The position numbers were made by a program, and so were the translations under genes. A DNA stretch of 64,000 nt from Gammaproteobacteria bacterium (lineage in GTDB: Bacteria > Pseudomonadota > Gammaproteobacteria > Steroidobacterales > GCA-2729495), in the NCBI GenBank assembly GCA_030583605.1, contig CP129466.1:2797001-2861000 (forward strand), in the 5' to 3' direction. Positions 43,017 through 51,790 of the stretch are shown here, one piece after another (within the stretch, counting starts at the first letter, position 1; every line of letters begins with the position of its first letter). The notes under the pieces were generated by a model. It made no database searches. It was not told the origin of the DNA and saw only the letters and a program-made list of their open reading frames with translations.

Positions 43017-44006
43017 TCAGCGCTTCGCTTTCGCTTTCCTGCCCGCCTTCTTCGGCCGCGGCTGCTCGTGGTCGTGGTCGTGACCGGGATGGTGGCCGTG
43101 CAGGTCCCGCAGATGGGCATCGTCGTGGTAGTGCGGGAGCTGGAAGTCGGGCGGACCGTGCGGGTGATTGTGGCCGTCGGACGCCGACCAGTTGTAGAGC
43201 ATCGGCCGTTGCCGGTAGACATGGGCCGCGGCCCGCAGCAGGTTCTGCTTCGGGTTGGTCCATGGGTTGTAATGAAAATAGTTGTGCAGCCTCGAGTCGG
43301 TACGGCCGAAGGCGATCGTCCCGTACTTGCAGCGGAACGAGCCGTGATTGATGTAGGGCGGGCGCCAGAAATAGCCGCCGGTCGGCAGGTCACCGAACTG
43401 CAGCATCCACGAGGTGCCCCAGATGTGGTAGCTCTCCTCCGCGCAGTCGTGGTAGGAGATGTTGTCCTGCGCAAAGCGCGGCGTCATGCAGTAGAGGAAC
43501 GACAGCGCTTCGGTCAGGGGGTCGAAGTGCAGAACCTTGATCAGGCAGCCGCTCGCAACCGACGGGGATACCAGGTTGCCGGGCGCCCAGGGCGCATCCT
43601 CGTAGGTGTTCATGGACGAGTACGCTTCGCGCAATGCCAGCTCGTGGCTCTCGCCGGATTCCTCGAAGTGCGGCTCCGAATCGTTGTACATCACGAGGGC
43701 CTCGGCGCCCTGCGGCACGCTGAGCGCCTCGACCGCCATGCCGGCCGGGATGTAGGCATAGTGGCCCTCGCGCCAGTTCTCCTTGCCGACCCGGATCTCG
43801 CCGGTGAGGACGAAGATCTCGACATCCGAGTACGACAGGCCCGGCTTGCGCTTGTAGCCGCCGTCATAGCGGACTTTCAGCGTGCACGCGCCGGTGTCCA
43901 CATCGAGGGACAGCACCTTGTAGTGACTGCCCTTGAAGCCGGCAATGTCGAATTTTCTGAAGGAATCGTTGAGCTCCACGTAGGGCTCGATATGGGGACG
44001 GGCCAC
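43017..44006 (-). CDS. DUF4437-like cupin with His-rich C-terminal tail (paralog 1)
   Basis: GTG 44006 sits behind AGGAG. The 329-residue protein is strongly similar along its whole length to the next gene, so the pair arose by tandem duplication. Same cupin core (SDVEIFVLTGEIRVGKENW, YIPAGMAVEALSVPQG), the conserved HDCAEESYHIWGTSW block and a His/Asp-rich tail (HDDAHLRDLHGHHPGHDHDH) followed by a Lys/Arg end (PKKAGRKAKAKR). The two might form a heteromer or act on successive intermediates. Confidence 0.82.
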   Translation of the reverse strand: MARPHIEPYVELNDSFRKFDIAGFKGSHYKVLSLDVDTGACTLKVRYDGGYKRKPGLSYSDVEIFVLTGEIRVGKENWREGHYAYIPAGMAVEALSVPQGAEALVMYNDSEPHFEESGESHELALREAYSSMNTYEDAPWAPGNLVSPSVASGCLIKVLHFDPLTEALSFLYCMTPRFAQDNISYHDCAEESYHIWGTSWMLQFGDLPTGGYFWRPPYINHGSFRCKYGTIAFGRTDSRLHNYFHYNPWTNPKQNLLRAAAHVYRQRPMLYNWSASDGHNHPHGPPDFQLPHYHDDAHLRDLHGHHPGHDHDHEQPRPKKAGRKAKAKR

Positions 44007-44081
44007 TGCTGATCTCCTGGTTATCCTTGGTCGTCAACTGCGGCTGATGCCGCTCCTGCGTGTGCCACCCGGGCACACCAC

Positions 44082-44348
44082 TCAGAACACGACCTTGCTT
44101 TTTCCCTTGGGCTTCTTCGGCAGGTTGCGTGCCGGCACGACGACACGCTGGTCGCCGTTCACGTTCCAGCCTTTCGTCGAGACGATGCGCAGAAACTCCG
44201 TGTACCACTTCTGCCGGTCACGCTCGAGGCCGTCCATCTCCTTGACTATCGCGGCGTAGCGCTTCTTCTGCTCGGCGACGTTTTCCTTGAACCAGACGGC
44301 CGCATCGGGCTTGCGCGCCGGTTTCACGTCCTGGACTCGTTTTGCCAT
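44082..44348 (-). CDS. Small basic helical protein of the catabolic cluster
   Basis: The 88-residue product has a Lys-rich start (MAKRVQDVKPARKPD), a long amphipathic helix (ENVAEQKKRYAAIVKEMDGL) and a basic C-terminus (LPKKPKGKSKVVF). No cysteine, no signal peptide, no family recognised. Its place between a cupin gene (75 bp) and the deacetylase gene (41 bp) suggests an accessory subunit. Confidence 0.75.
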   Translation of the reverse strand: MAKRVQDVKPARKPDAAVWFKENVAEQKKRYAAIVKEMDGLERDRQKWYTEFLRIVSTKGWNVNGDQRVVVPARNLPKKPKGKSKVVF

Positions 44349-44389
44349 GTGTGCTGTTTCCTGTCGTCAGATCGCGGCCGGAGCCGCTT

Positions 44390-45325
44390 TTACATGAAGC
44401 TCTTGCGGTACCAGTCGTTGACTTCATCGCCCGTCGTGAACCACACGTCGTCGTGGCTGGCGATGTGGGCGAAGGCACGCTTGAGGTGCTTGAACTTGTT
44501 CGGCTGGCCGACCCAGAAGGTGTGCAGGCAGATCGGCATGCAGCGCGCGTTGTCTGCGCCCTCGTCGTAGAGCACGTCGAACTGGTCGACGATCGCGTCG
44601 CCAAACGCCTCGGAACTGATCCCGACGTTCTGGAAGGCCGGGATGTCGTTCAGCTCGACGGTGTAGGGCACGGCAATCAGGGAACCCTTGCGGACGTTGA
44701 AGGGAAACGGATGATCGTCGGCCGTGTAGTCGCAGAGATACTCCACCCCGAACTCCGTGAGGATGTTCGGCGTGTTGTTCGTGTGCGTGAGAAACGGCGA
44801 CAGCCAACCCTTGGTCTTGCGCCCGAGCGCCTTCTCCATGGCCCGCAGCACGCCGCCGACGATCTCGCGCTCCTTCTTCTCGTCGATTCCGGAGAGGAAA
44901 TTTGCCGGCGCGTTATTGACACCGTGGCCGATGAAGGCCCATTTGCGCTTCAGCGTCTCCTCGATGATGCGCGGGTACTCGCGGATGATCTCCGAGTTCA
45001 GGCACACCGTGCCGCGCATGCCGATCTTGTCCATCAGCTCGATCATGCGCCACAGCCCGACGCGGTTGCCGTAGTCGCGCCAGCCGTAGTTCAGCGGGTC
45101 CGGGTTGAAGCGCTGCGTGCCCGGAATGATGGCCGTCCCCGGAATATCGTGCGGAAAATGCTCGATGTTGATATAGGGAATGACTGCAACCCGCGCGCCT
45201 TTCGGCAGCCGGAATTTCGGGCGATCGATAATCGGCACGAAGTCGTAGTGCGGGCTCTGGGTCAGGTCGCCGCGGCGCTTCGCCGGCGCCGCTGCCTTTT
45301 TGCTGCCCTTGTCCTTCTTTGCCAT
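44390..45325 (-). CDS. Polysaccharide deacetylase-like (PuuE/allantoinase-type) hydrolase
   Basis: The 311-residue protein has a basic leader (MAKKDKGSKKAAAPAKRRGD) that is not a signal peptide. An NodB-like fold follows: ARVAVIPYINIEHFP, RVGLWRMIELMDKIGMRGTV, WAFIGHGVNNAP, TKGWLSP, HTFWVGQP. The sequence class includes PuuE allantoinase, which opens hydantoin-type rings, so a C-N bond hydrolysis on a small ring is more likely than sugar deacetylation. It is linked 15 bp downstream of an isochorismatase-type amidase. Confidence 0.85.
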   Translation of the reverse strand: MAKKDKGSKKAAAPAKRRGDLTQSPHYDFVPIIDRPKFRLPKGARVAVIPYINIEHFPHDIPGTAIIPGTQRFNPDPLNYGWRDYGNRVGLWRMIELMDKIGMRGTVCLNSEIIREYPRIIEETLKRKWAFIGHGVNNAPANFLSGIDEKKEREIVGGVLRAMEKALGRKTKGWLSPFLTHTNNTPNILTEFGVEYLCDYTADDHPFPFNVRKGSLIAVPYTVELNDIPAFQNVGISSEAFGDAIVDQFDVLYDEGADNARCMPICLHTFWVGQPNKFKHLKRAFAHIASHDDVWFTTGDEVNDWYRKSFM

Positions 45326-45340
45326 CTCGTGACCTTCCGC

Positions 45341-46006
45341 TCAGCGCAGCGAGTTCATGTAGCTGATTGCTTCGGCCCGGCTCACCACGTCACCGTACTT
45401 TGCATTGATATCGAAGAGGTTCGCCTCGTGGGGCCCGTCGTGGCGGTCGCCGACGCACTCGCGCACGACGATCGGCCGGAACCCGTGCTGCACGGCGTCC
45501 ACCGCGGAGGCGCGAATGCAGCCGGACGTGGTGCAGCCGGCGATGATCAGCGTGTCCACGCCCATCGCCGTCAGGGTTGCGGCGAGCGAGGTGCCGAAGA
45601 AGCAACTCGCGTAGTTCTTGACGATCACCGTTTCGCCCTTCGCGGGTTTGACCTGCGGGCAGAACTCGGCGTACTTGTTGCCGGGCACCAGCGACTTCAG
45701 TACCGGCGCCTTCTTGATCCACACGCCTCCGTCCTCGAAGGTCGCCGGGTTGTAGAGCACCCGGGTGTGGATCACGGGCACCTTGTTCTTGCGCGCGGCC
45801 TTCAGCAGCTCCGGCACTTCCCGAACGCACTTGACCACGCCGGGGGCGTACAGCGGCGCACCGGGCAGCGTGTAGCCCTGCAGAAGATCGATGGCCACCA
45901 CCGCGGGCTTGCGGCCGAAACCCATGCGATTGCCCCAGACGCCGGCGTAGTTCTGCGTCGCCGAACCGGCGGCGGGAGCCTTGCGGGAAGCGGGTTTCCT
46001 GGGCAT
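45341..46006 (-). CDS. Isochorismatase-family amidohydrolase (N-carbamoylsarcosine amidase-like)
   Basis: ATG 46006 gives 221 residues; upstream frame is spurious. The catalytic triad is Asp40 (AIDLLQGY), Lys130 (VIVKNYASCFFGT) and Cys163 in TSGCIRASAVDA, the last matching N-carbamoylsarcosine amidase and maleamate amidohydrolase rather than isochorismatase. The first 18 residues are basic and Pro/Ala-rich. It is the first gene of the minus-strand run, opposite the 46365 gene across a 358-bp control region. Likely hydrolyses an amide or carbamoyl group. Confidence 0.88.
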   Translation of the reverse strand: MPRKPASRKAPAAGSATQNYAGVWGNRMGFGRKPAVVAIDLLQGYTLPGAPLYAPGVVKCVREVPELLKAARKNKVPVIHTRVLYNPATFEDGGVWIKKAPVLKSLVPGNKYAEFCPQVKPAKGETVIVKNYASCFFGTSLAATLTAMGVDTLIIAGCTTSGCIRASAVDAVQHGFRPIVVRECVGDRHDGPHEANLFDINAKYGDVVSRAEAISYMNSLR

Positions 46007-46300
46007 CTCTCGGTCTCCCCAATGGGCACGACTGCCGGCATTCACCGCCCGGTCCGCCCAAAGCCGTGCACGCGAGCGACCGCAGGGTACGTCGGAAAGA
46101 AACGCAACAACCGGGCAGGCAGTTCGATTCTTGGTCTGCGGCAATACTTCCACGGACTGGTGCGATCTGCAACTGGCCGACCACGGGGTTCACCCCTCGC
46201 CCGACCTGCAGCACTCTGGTGTTCGCCGGATGGTGCCTGTTGCGGGGCAGTATCCCCGCCACCAGTTCAACCGCAGCGCGGGTGCCGGCCCTGACGGTAT

Positions 46301-46329
46301 TTGCACGTGCGCGATCGGTGCGGTATAGC
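46301..46329 (+). promoter_or_regulatory. Sigma70-type promoter for the 46365 gene
   Basis: TTGCAC (46301-46306), 17-base spacer, TATAGC (46324-46329). Both hexamers match four or five of six consensus bases with optimal spacing, 35 bp before the ATG. Confidence 0.6.
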
Positions 46330-46354
46330 GTTGCGCTGTCTACTCCAGCGCAAC
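46330..46354. promoter_or_regulatory. Perfect 9-bp dyad at the expected transcription start
   Basis: GTTGCGCTG (46330-46338) and CAGCGCAAC (46346-46354) around a 7-base spacer, directly after the -10 box and 10 bases before the ATG. It could be a repressor site or a 5'-leader hairpin that hides the ribosome site. Confidence 0.6.
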
Positions 46355-46364
46355 AGGTGCACTC

Positions 46365-46973
46365 ATGGCACAGGCCCAGGCAACGACCACGGTCGCCGAG
46401 GTGCCGCCACACGCGGCAAAGACGGCGAAATCCGACGCCGACCGGTTCAAGTCACTGAGCGGCTTCGAAGGACGCGAGGAAGAACTCGGCCGCTCGGTCT
46501 CCGTCCTGCTCAAGATGCTCGGCAACCATGCGGGCTATGCCCACGAGATGAACGACCCGCTGGTCAAGGCGCACCTGCTCGCCATCCAGTACGCGAAGAA
46601 CCACGGTGGCATCGCCGCGTACGTCGAGCACGACATCAGGACCATGATGCCGATCAACCTGCGCATGAAGCAGATCATCGAAAAGACAGGTAACCGGGAG
46701 ATCGCGCTGATCGGCCTGTTCGATCGCACCGCCTGCCACTACGCCCTGGCACTGACCTCCACCGGCGACGGCCGCCAGCGCAGCTGGCAGGAACCGTTCG
46801 GTCACGTCCTGAAAGAGTGCCGCAGGCTCGGTCAGTTCGACCTGACCGAGCAGGAAATCCACGAACAGTGGACCCGGCCGCGGCTGCTCGGTTATGCGCG
46901 CAGCATGGGAGTCGGGATCACCGTCTCCGACATCGGCCCGGACGGCATCATTACAGTGGAACTGATCGACTGA
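46365..46973 (+). CDS. Unknown 202-residue protein, divergent from the catabolic cluster
   Basis: After a disordered Ala/Thr/Lys N-terminus (MAQAQATTTVAEVPPHAAK) the protein is mostly helical: EGREEELGRSVSVLLKMLG, AHEMNDPLVKAHLLAIQYAK, DIRTMMPINLRMKQIIEK. No membrane segment and no helix-turn-helix that I can recognise. The strong promoter/dyad in front and the TonB receptor gene 152 bp behind suggest a regulated role in the same system. Family not recognised. Confidence 0.75.
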   Translation: MAQAQATTTVAEVPPHAAKTAKSDADRFKSLSGFEGREEELGRSVSVLLKMLGNHAGYAHEMNDPLVKAHLLAIQYAKNHGGIAAYVEHDIRTMMPINLRMKQIIEKTGNREIALIGLFDRTACHYALALTSTGDGRQRSWQEPFGHVLKECRRLGQFDLTEQEIHEQWTRPRLLGYARSMGVGITVSDIGPDGIITVELID

Positions 46974-47125
46974 GGGCGTGCGGTCTCGCAGCCGCTGGAC
47001 GATCGTGCCTGTCCGCAGGCAGGTCAGCCGGCGCCCGCGCCCGCGGAGACTGCGGGTAAAACTTGTTACCATCGCGCCGCAGCAAGTCGTACGCTGGCGG
47101 CAGGTCGTTTGACAGGGGGTTGGCG

Positions 47126-49291
47126 ATGAAGAGTGTGGGCAAAGCGGTGTTGCTGGCGGTTGCGGCCGTGGCGGGTGCCGGTCCGGCGCTCGCGGTGGAC
47201 GAAATCATCGTGACTGCGCAGCGACGCGAGGAACGGCTGCAGGATGTGCCGCTCGCGGTGAGCGCGTTCGACGCCGCTGCCATCACGAGTCGCCAGATCG
47301 ATGTCGTGAAGAACATCGGCCAGAACGTGCCGAACCTCCAGACCTACACGGTGACCGCCGGCAACCAGGCCATGCAGGTGCACAGCCGCGGCGCGAGCGT
47401 GCAGAACCCGGGATTCAATGCGTCGGAGTCCCCGGTCGGCATCTACCAGGACGACGTCTACTTCGGGCGACTCGCCAGCGCCAACCTCGACCTCGCGGAC
47501 ATCGAACGCATCGAGGTCCTGCGCGGCCCGCAGGGCACGCTCTACGGGCGCAACACCATCGCGGGCGCGATCAAGATCATCAGCCGCACGCCCGGCAACG
47601 ATTCCTGGCTGAACGCCTCGGCCGGCTATGGCAACTACGACACCTGGCAACTGGCCGGATCGGCCGGCGGCCCGATCGAGCCCGATGCGCTGGCCGGGTC
47701 CGTGGCGATGGTCTACAACAAGCGCGACCGCGGCTGGCAGGAGAACTCCAACACCGGGGACCGCCCCGGCGAACACGAGAACCTCGTCGTGCGCAGCAAG
47801 CTGCACTGGTACGGCAGCGAGAATTTCGACGGAGTGCTGTCCGTCTGGGCTGCCGATCTCGAGAACGATGGCTGGAACGGCGTTCCCTACGCCTCGCCAC
47901 CCGATGCGAACGGCCGGGAAACCGGCGGACCGCTGGGAATCAGCTTCTACGACAGCCCGTCCGCTGCGGGCGTGAATTACGGCGATTCGAACCAGGCCGG
48001 CGTCTCGCTCAAGCTCGAGTTCGACCTCGGCGAAGTGACGCTGCGGTCGATCTCCGCCTTCAACAGCATCGACGACAAGTTCGGCTTCGATCTGTCCGGC
48101 GGCGGCGGCATCGGTGTCGACAAGGGAAACAACGGCCTGTTGACCGCGTCCGATTCGACGATGGACACCATCAGCCAGGAACTGCAACTGCTGGGAACGG
48201 CCTTCAGTGGCCGCCTCGACTGGCTGGCCGGCCTTTATTACCAGAACGAGGACGGCGAGCAGACTTACTCCGGCAACCTGACCATACCGAACTTCGGCCC
48301 CCCTCCGCCGGCGACGATCACGCTCTTCGATTTCACCGAGAACATCGCTACGGACACCGACAGCTACGCCGCCTTCGCCGAGGGCACCTGGCACTTCAAC
48401 GACCGGCTCTCGGTGGTGGCCGGCGGGCGCTGGACCGAGGACAAGAAGGACTATGACAATGCGTGCACCGGGCCGACCTGCCTCGGCGGGCCCGTGACGC
48501 TCGATGAGTCCTTCGACGAGTTCACCGGCAAGCTGGGCGTGAATTACAGGCTGAGCGATGCCGCACTGATCTACCTGACCTATGCCCAGGGCTTCCAGGC
48601 CGGCGGCTTCCAGACACTGTGCTTCGGCGACCTGACCACCGACTGCGCCGGCACGTTCTACGACCCTCAGACCGTCGATTCGGTCGAGTTCGGGCTGAAA
48701 AGCGACTGGCTGGACCGGACCGTGCAGCTGAACGTGGCCGGCTTCTACGCGATGTACGACGACATCCAGCAGACCGGACTGGTGGGCGGCAAGTTTCCGA
48801 TCGTCAACGTCGGCGAGGTCGATGTGTATGGCGCGGAGGCCGAGCTGAACTGGACGCCCATCGAGAGCATCAACGTCTACGGCTTCCTCGGCTGGCAGGA
48901 GAGCGACTACGGCACGCTCAATCCCGACGCCACGGCAACCCTGACGGGCGCCGACGAACTGCCCTCGAATCCGAAGTACAACGGCAAACTCGGTTTCAAC
49001 TACACGCTGGACGTCTCGCAAATGGTCGAGACGTTCTACGGCCTGGAGCTGTATTTCACCGACGAGTACTACTCGACCGTGGACAACTCCCTGTTGATCG
49101 GCAGCTACAGCCGGGTGAACGGCTTCATTGGCATCGGCGATCCCGACAAGAGCTGGCAGCTCGTGCTGACGGGCCGCAACATCACGGATCAGGAAGACAA
49201 CGTCTCGGGCATCTACTACGCGAACGTCACCAACGTGCGCACCGTGCAGCCCCCCGCGGAGTTCATGCTGACCTTCAAGGTCAATTACTGA
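47126..49291 (+). CDS. TonB-dependent outer-membrane receptor
   Basis: ATG 47126 opens a signal peptide (1-23, ending ALA). The 721-residue protein has a TonB-box-like EIIVTAQRREE, a plug domain (NVPNLQTYTVTAG, IERIEVLRGPQGTLYGRNTIAGAI) and a 22-strand-type barrel ending in LTFKVNY with a terminal Tyr. It belongs to the broad iron-siderophore/aromatic or steroid receptor group common in oligotrophic gamma- and alphaproteobacteria. Given the neighbours, it may import the substrate of the adjacent oxygenase/hydrolase cluster rather than iron. A weak GC hairpin lies about 15 bp downstream. Confidence 0.9.
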   Translation: MKSVGKAVLLAVAAVAGAGPALAVDEIIVTAQRREERLQDVPLAVSAFDAAAITSRQIDVVKNIGQNVPNLQTYTVTAGNQAMQVHSRGASVQNPGFNASESPVGIYQDDVYFGRLASANLDLADIERIEVLRGPQGTLYGRNTIAGAIKIISRTPGNDSWLNASAGYGNYDTWQLAGSAGGPIEPDALAGSVAMVYNKRDRGWQENSNTGDRPGEHENLVVRSKLHWYGSENFDGVLSVWAADLENDGWNGVPYASPPDANGRETGGPLGISFYDSPSAAGVNYGDSNQAGVSLKLEFDLGEVTLRSISAFNSIDDKFGFDLSGGGGIGVDKGNNGLLTASDSTMDTISQELQLLGTAFSGRLDWLAGLYYQNEDGEQTYSGNLTIPNFGPPPPATITLFDFTENIATDTDSYAAFAEGTWHFNDRLSVVAGGRWTEDKKDYDNACTGPTCLGGPVTLDESFDEFTGKLGVNYRLSDAALIYLTYAQGFQAGGFQTLCFGDLTTDCAGTFYDPQTVDSVEFGLKSDWLDRTVQLNVAGFYAMYDDIQQTGLVGGKFPIVNVGEVDVYGAEAELNWTPIESINVYGFLGWQESDYGTLNPDATATLTGADELPSNPKYNGKLGFNYTLDVSQMVETFYGLELYFTDEYYSTVDNSLLIGSYSRVNGFIGIGDPDKSWQLVLTGRNITDQEDNVSGIYYANVTNVRTVQPPAEFMLTFKVNY

Positions 49292-49570
49292 GCGCGAGTG
49301 ATGGCGGCCCGGTGCCCGCCGGGCGCCGCTCCGCGGCCGTCCCTGGCCGCCTCGCCACGGGTTACGCCGGCTGCTGCCTGACGATAGCGGCGGATCCGGA
49401 CGGCCTGTAACGGGCGTGTGAGGCCGGCGCAGCGCCCCTGCCGGCCGGCGATGCGCGCCAGCTATGGCCCACTGCCACATCCGTCGATACCATAGCGGCC
49501 CGGACCGGCGCCCAAGGTCTGGACTGAACCGCATCGCACTCGGTCACCTGAAGAAAACTGGGAGTACTCC

Positions 49571-50989
49571 ATGGATCGGTCACGGACGTACAACGACGTC
49601 GTGGTCAGGCAGTTCACCATCGCGACGGTCGTGTGGGCGGTCGTCGGCATGATCGTGGGAGTCCTGATCGCCGCACAACTGATGTGGCCGGAACTGAATT
49701 TCGACATCCCCTGGCTGACCTACAGCCGCCTGCGCCCGCTGCACACCAACGCGGTCATCTTCGCCTTCGGCGGCTGCGCGCTGTTCGCGTCTTCCTACTA
49801 CGTGGTGCAGCGAACCTCGCACGTGCGGCTGTTCAGCGACGGGCTGGCGGCGTTCACGTTCTGGGGCTGGCAGGCCGTCATCGTGCTCGCCATCGCGACC
49901 CTGCCGCTCGGCCTCACCCAGAGCAAGGAGTACGCGGAACTCATCTGGCCGATCGACGTGCTCATTGCCGTCGTGTGGATCTCCTACGGGGTCGTGTTCT
50001 TCGGCACGATCGCCAAACGGCGGGTCAACCACATCTACGTGGCGAACTGGTTCTTCGCCGCCTACATCATCACCATCGCCGTCCTGCACATCGTCAACTC
50101 GCTCGCCATTCCCGTCAGCCTCACCGTCTCCTATCCCGTCTACGCCGGCATCGTGGATGCGATGGTGCAATGGTGGTACGGCCACAACGCCGTGGGCTTC
50201 TTCCTGACCGCCGGCTTCCTGGGGATGATGTATTACTTCATTCCGAAGCGCGCGCAGCGGCCCGTGTACTCGTACCGGCTCTCGGTGGTGCATTTCTGGG
50301 CGCTCATCGCCACCTACATGTGGGCCGGCCCCCATCACCTGCACTACTCCTCGGTGCCGGACTGGGCGCAGTCGCTCGGCATGGTGTTTTCGCTAATCCT
50401 GTTCGCGCCGTCATGGGGCGGCATGATCAACGGCATCATGACGCTGTCGGGTGCGTGGGACAAACTGCGGACCGACCCGGTGCTCAAGTTCATGATCGTG
50501 GCACTCTCCTTCTACGGCATGTCCACCTTCGAAGGCCCGATGATGTCCATCAAGACCGTCAATGCCCTGTCGCACTACACGGACTGGACCATCGGCCACG
50601 TGCACTCCGGGGCGCTCGGCTGGGTGGCGCTGATCTCGTTCGGCTGCGTCTACGCGCTGCTGCCGCGCGTATGCGGCCGCGAGGAGATGTACAGCCTGCG
50701 CGCGGTGGAACTGCATTTCTGGGTCTCCACGATCGGCATCGTGCTGTACGTCACTTCGATGTGGATCGGCGGCGTCATGCAGGGGCTGATGTGGCGCGCC
50801 ACCAACGATGACGGCACGCTCACGTACAGCTTCGTCGAGAGCCTGAAGGCCACCTACCCGTATTACGCCGTGCGGCTCGTCGGGGGCATCCTGTTCCTCG
50901 CCGGTGCCGTGATCATGGCCTGGAACACGTGGATGACGGTCGCCACCGGCGACCGCCGTGCCCTGCGGCCCGTCCTCGAGCCGGCCTGA
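49571..50989 (+). CDS. ccoN: Cytochrome cbb3 oxidase subunit I
   Basis: The 472-residue protein has 12 membrane helices. Haem and copper ligands are visible: His58 in [30 protein letters not shown] (CuB His with the nearby functional Tyr), [10 protein letters not shown] (two CuB His) and [12 protein letters not shown] (haem His residues). GGGAG precedes the ATG. It reduces O2 to water at high affinity. No FNR-box dyad was visible in the 279 bp upstream. Confidence 0.96.
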   Translation: MDRSRTYNDVVVRQFTIATVVWAVVGMIVGVLIAAQLMWPELNFDIPWLTYSRLRPLHTNAVIFAFGGCALFASSYYVVQRTSHVRLFSDGLAAFTFWGWQAVIVLAIATLPLGLTQSKEYAELIWPIDVLIAVVWISYGVVFFGTIAKRRVNHIYVANWFFAAYIITIAVLHIVNSLAIPVSLTVSYPVYAGIVDAMVQWWYGHNAVGFFLTAGFLGMMYYFIPKRAQRPVYSYRLSVVHFWALIATYMWAGPHHLHYSSVPDWAQSLGMVFSLILFAPSWGGMINGIMTLSGAWDKLRTDPVLKFMIVALSFYGMSTFEGPMMSIKTVNALSHYTDWTIGHVHSGALGWVALISFGCVYALLPRVCGREEMYSLRAVELHFWVSTIGIVLYVTSMWIGGVMQGLMWRATNDDGTLTYSFVESLKATYPYYAVRLVGGILFLAGAVIMAWNTWMTVATGDRRALRPVLEPA

Positions 50990-51000
50990 GGAGTCAGCCC

Positions 51001-51606
51001 ATGCGTCACGAGCAGATCGAGAAATCCATCGGCCTGATGGGCGTGCTCACGGCGATCGCGATCAGCATCGGCGGCATCGCCGAGATCGTGCCGCTGATGA
51101 TGTCCACCGAGGCCGTCGAGCCCGCGCCCGGCGTCATGCCCTACACCGCCCTGCAACTGGAGGGGCGCGACGTGTACATCCGCGAGGGCTGCCACGTGTG
51201 CCATTCGCAGATGATCCGCCCGTTCAGGGCAGAGACGGAACGCTACGGCCATTTCTCGCTCGCCGGCGAGAGCGTCTACGACCGCCCGTTCCTGTTCGGC
51301 TCGAAGCGCACCGGCCCGGACCTGGCGCGCGTGGGCGGACGCTACTCCGACGAGTGGCAACGACTGCACCTGATCAACCCGCGCGACCTCGTGCCCGAAT
51401 CGAATATGCCCGGTTTCCCCTGGCTCTCCGACCGCGAAGTCGACAGCGCGCTCACGCCCGTGAAGCTGCAGCGGCTGCGTGCGCTTGGCGTTCCCTACAC
51501 CGACGCGGACATCGCCGGCGCGTCCGAAGCCGTCGCGGGCAGCTCCGAGATGGACGCGTTGATCGCCTACCTGCAGAACCTCGGCACGACGGTCAAGGGT
51601 CGTTGA
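51001..51606 (+). CDS. ccoO: Cytochrome cbb3 oxidase subunit II
   Basis: The 201-residue protein has one N-terminal membrane anchor (about 10-33) and a mono-haem c domain with CHVCH (64-68) and NMPGFPWL supplying the axial Met. It starts 11 bp after ccoN. It passes electrons from CcoP to CcoN, with the haem domain in the periplasm. Confidence 0.95.
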   Translation: MRHEQIEKSIGLMGVLTAIAISIGGIAEIVPLMMSTEAVEPAPGVMPYTALQLEGRDVYIREGCHVCHSQMIRPFRAETERYGHFSLAGESVYDRPFLFGSKRTGPDLARVGGRYSDEWQRLHLINPRDLVPESNMPGFPWLSDREVDSALTPVKLQRLRALGVPYTDADIAGASEAVAGSSEMDALIAYLQNLGTTVKGR

Positions 51607-51608
51607 CG

Positions 51609-51782
51609 GTGGACGCAGGCACCTGGCGCGGCATATTCACCGTCGTGATGCTGCTGCTGTTCGTCGGCATCTGGGCCTGGGCCTGGAGCGGCCGGCGCCG
51701 CAAGACCTTCGATGCGGCGGCCCGGCTGCCGCTCGAAGCGGATGACGCGATGGCCGGCGGCAACCGCGACAAGCTGGAGTAA
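51609..51782 (+). CDS. ccoQ: Cytochrome cbb3 oxidase small subunit IV
   Basis: A 57-codon gene from GTG 51609 (or TTG 51603) lies between ccoO and ccoP: DAGTWRGIFTVVMLLLFVGI with WAWAWSGRRRKTF, one membrane helix followed by a basic patch, ending DKLE. This is the typical CcoQ size and shape. It stabilises the complex. Confidence 0.85.
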   Translation: MDAGTWRGIFTVVMLLLFVGIWAWAWSGRRRKTFDAAARLPLEADDAMAGGNRDKLE

Positions 51783-51790
51783 CGACAAAC

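Larger units (their letters stand above)
46007..46364. other. Divergent control region of the catabolic cluster
   Basis: These 358 bases separate the divergent starts at 46006 and 46365. They contain the promoter and dyad listed below on the plus side. I found no clear minus-strand promoter and no regulator gene inside or beside the region. Confidence 0.5.

Noticed and set aside
47066..49534. 822-codon open frame on the minus strand opposite the TonB receptor
   Set aside because: Antisense shadow of a GC-rich gene; composition of Arg/Val/Asp/His without domain signals.
49292..49570. FNR/Anr box expected before ccoN
   Set aside because: No TTGAT-N4-ATCAA-like dyad in either orientation; regulation may act differently or the site is degenerate.
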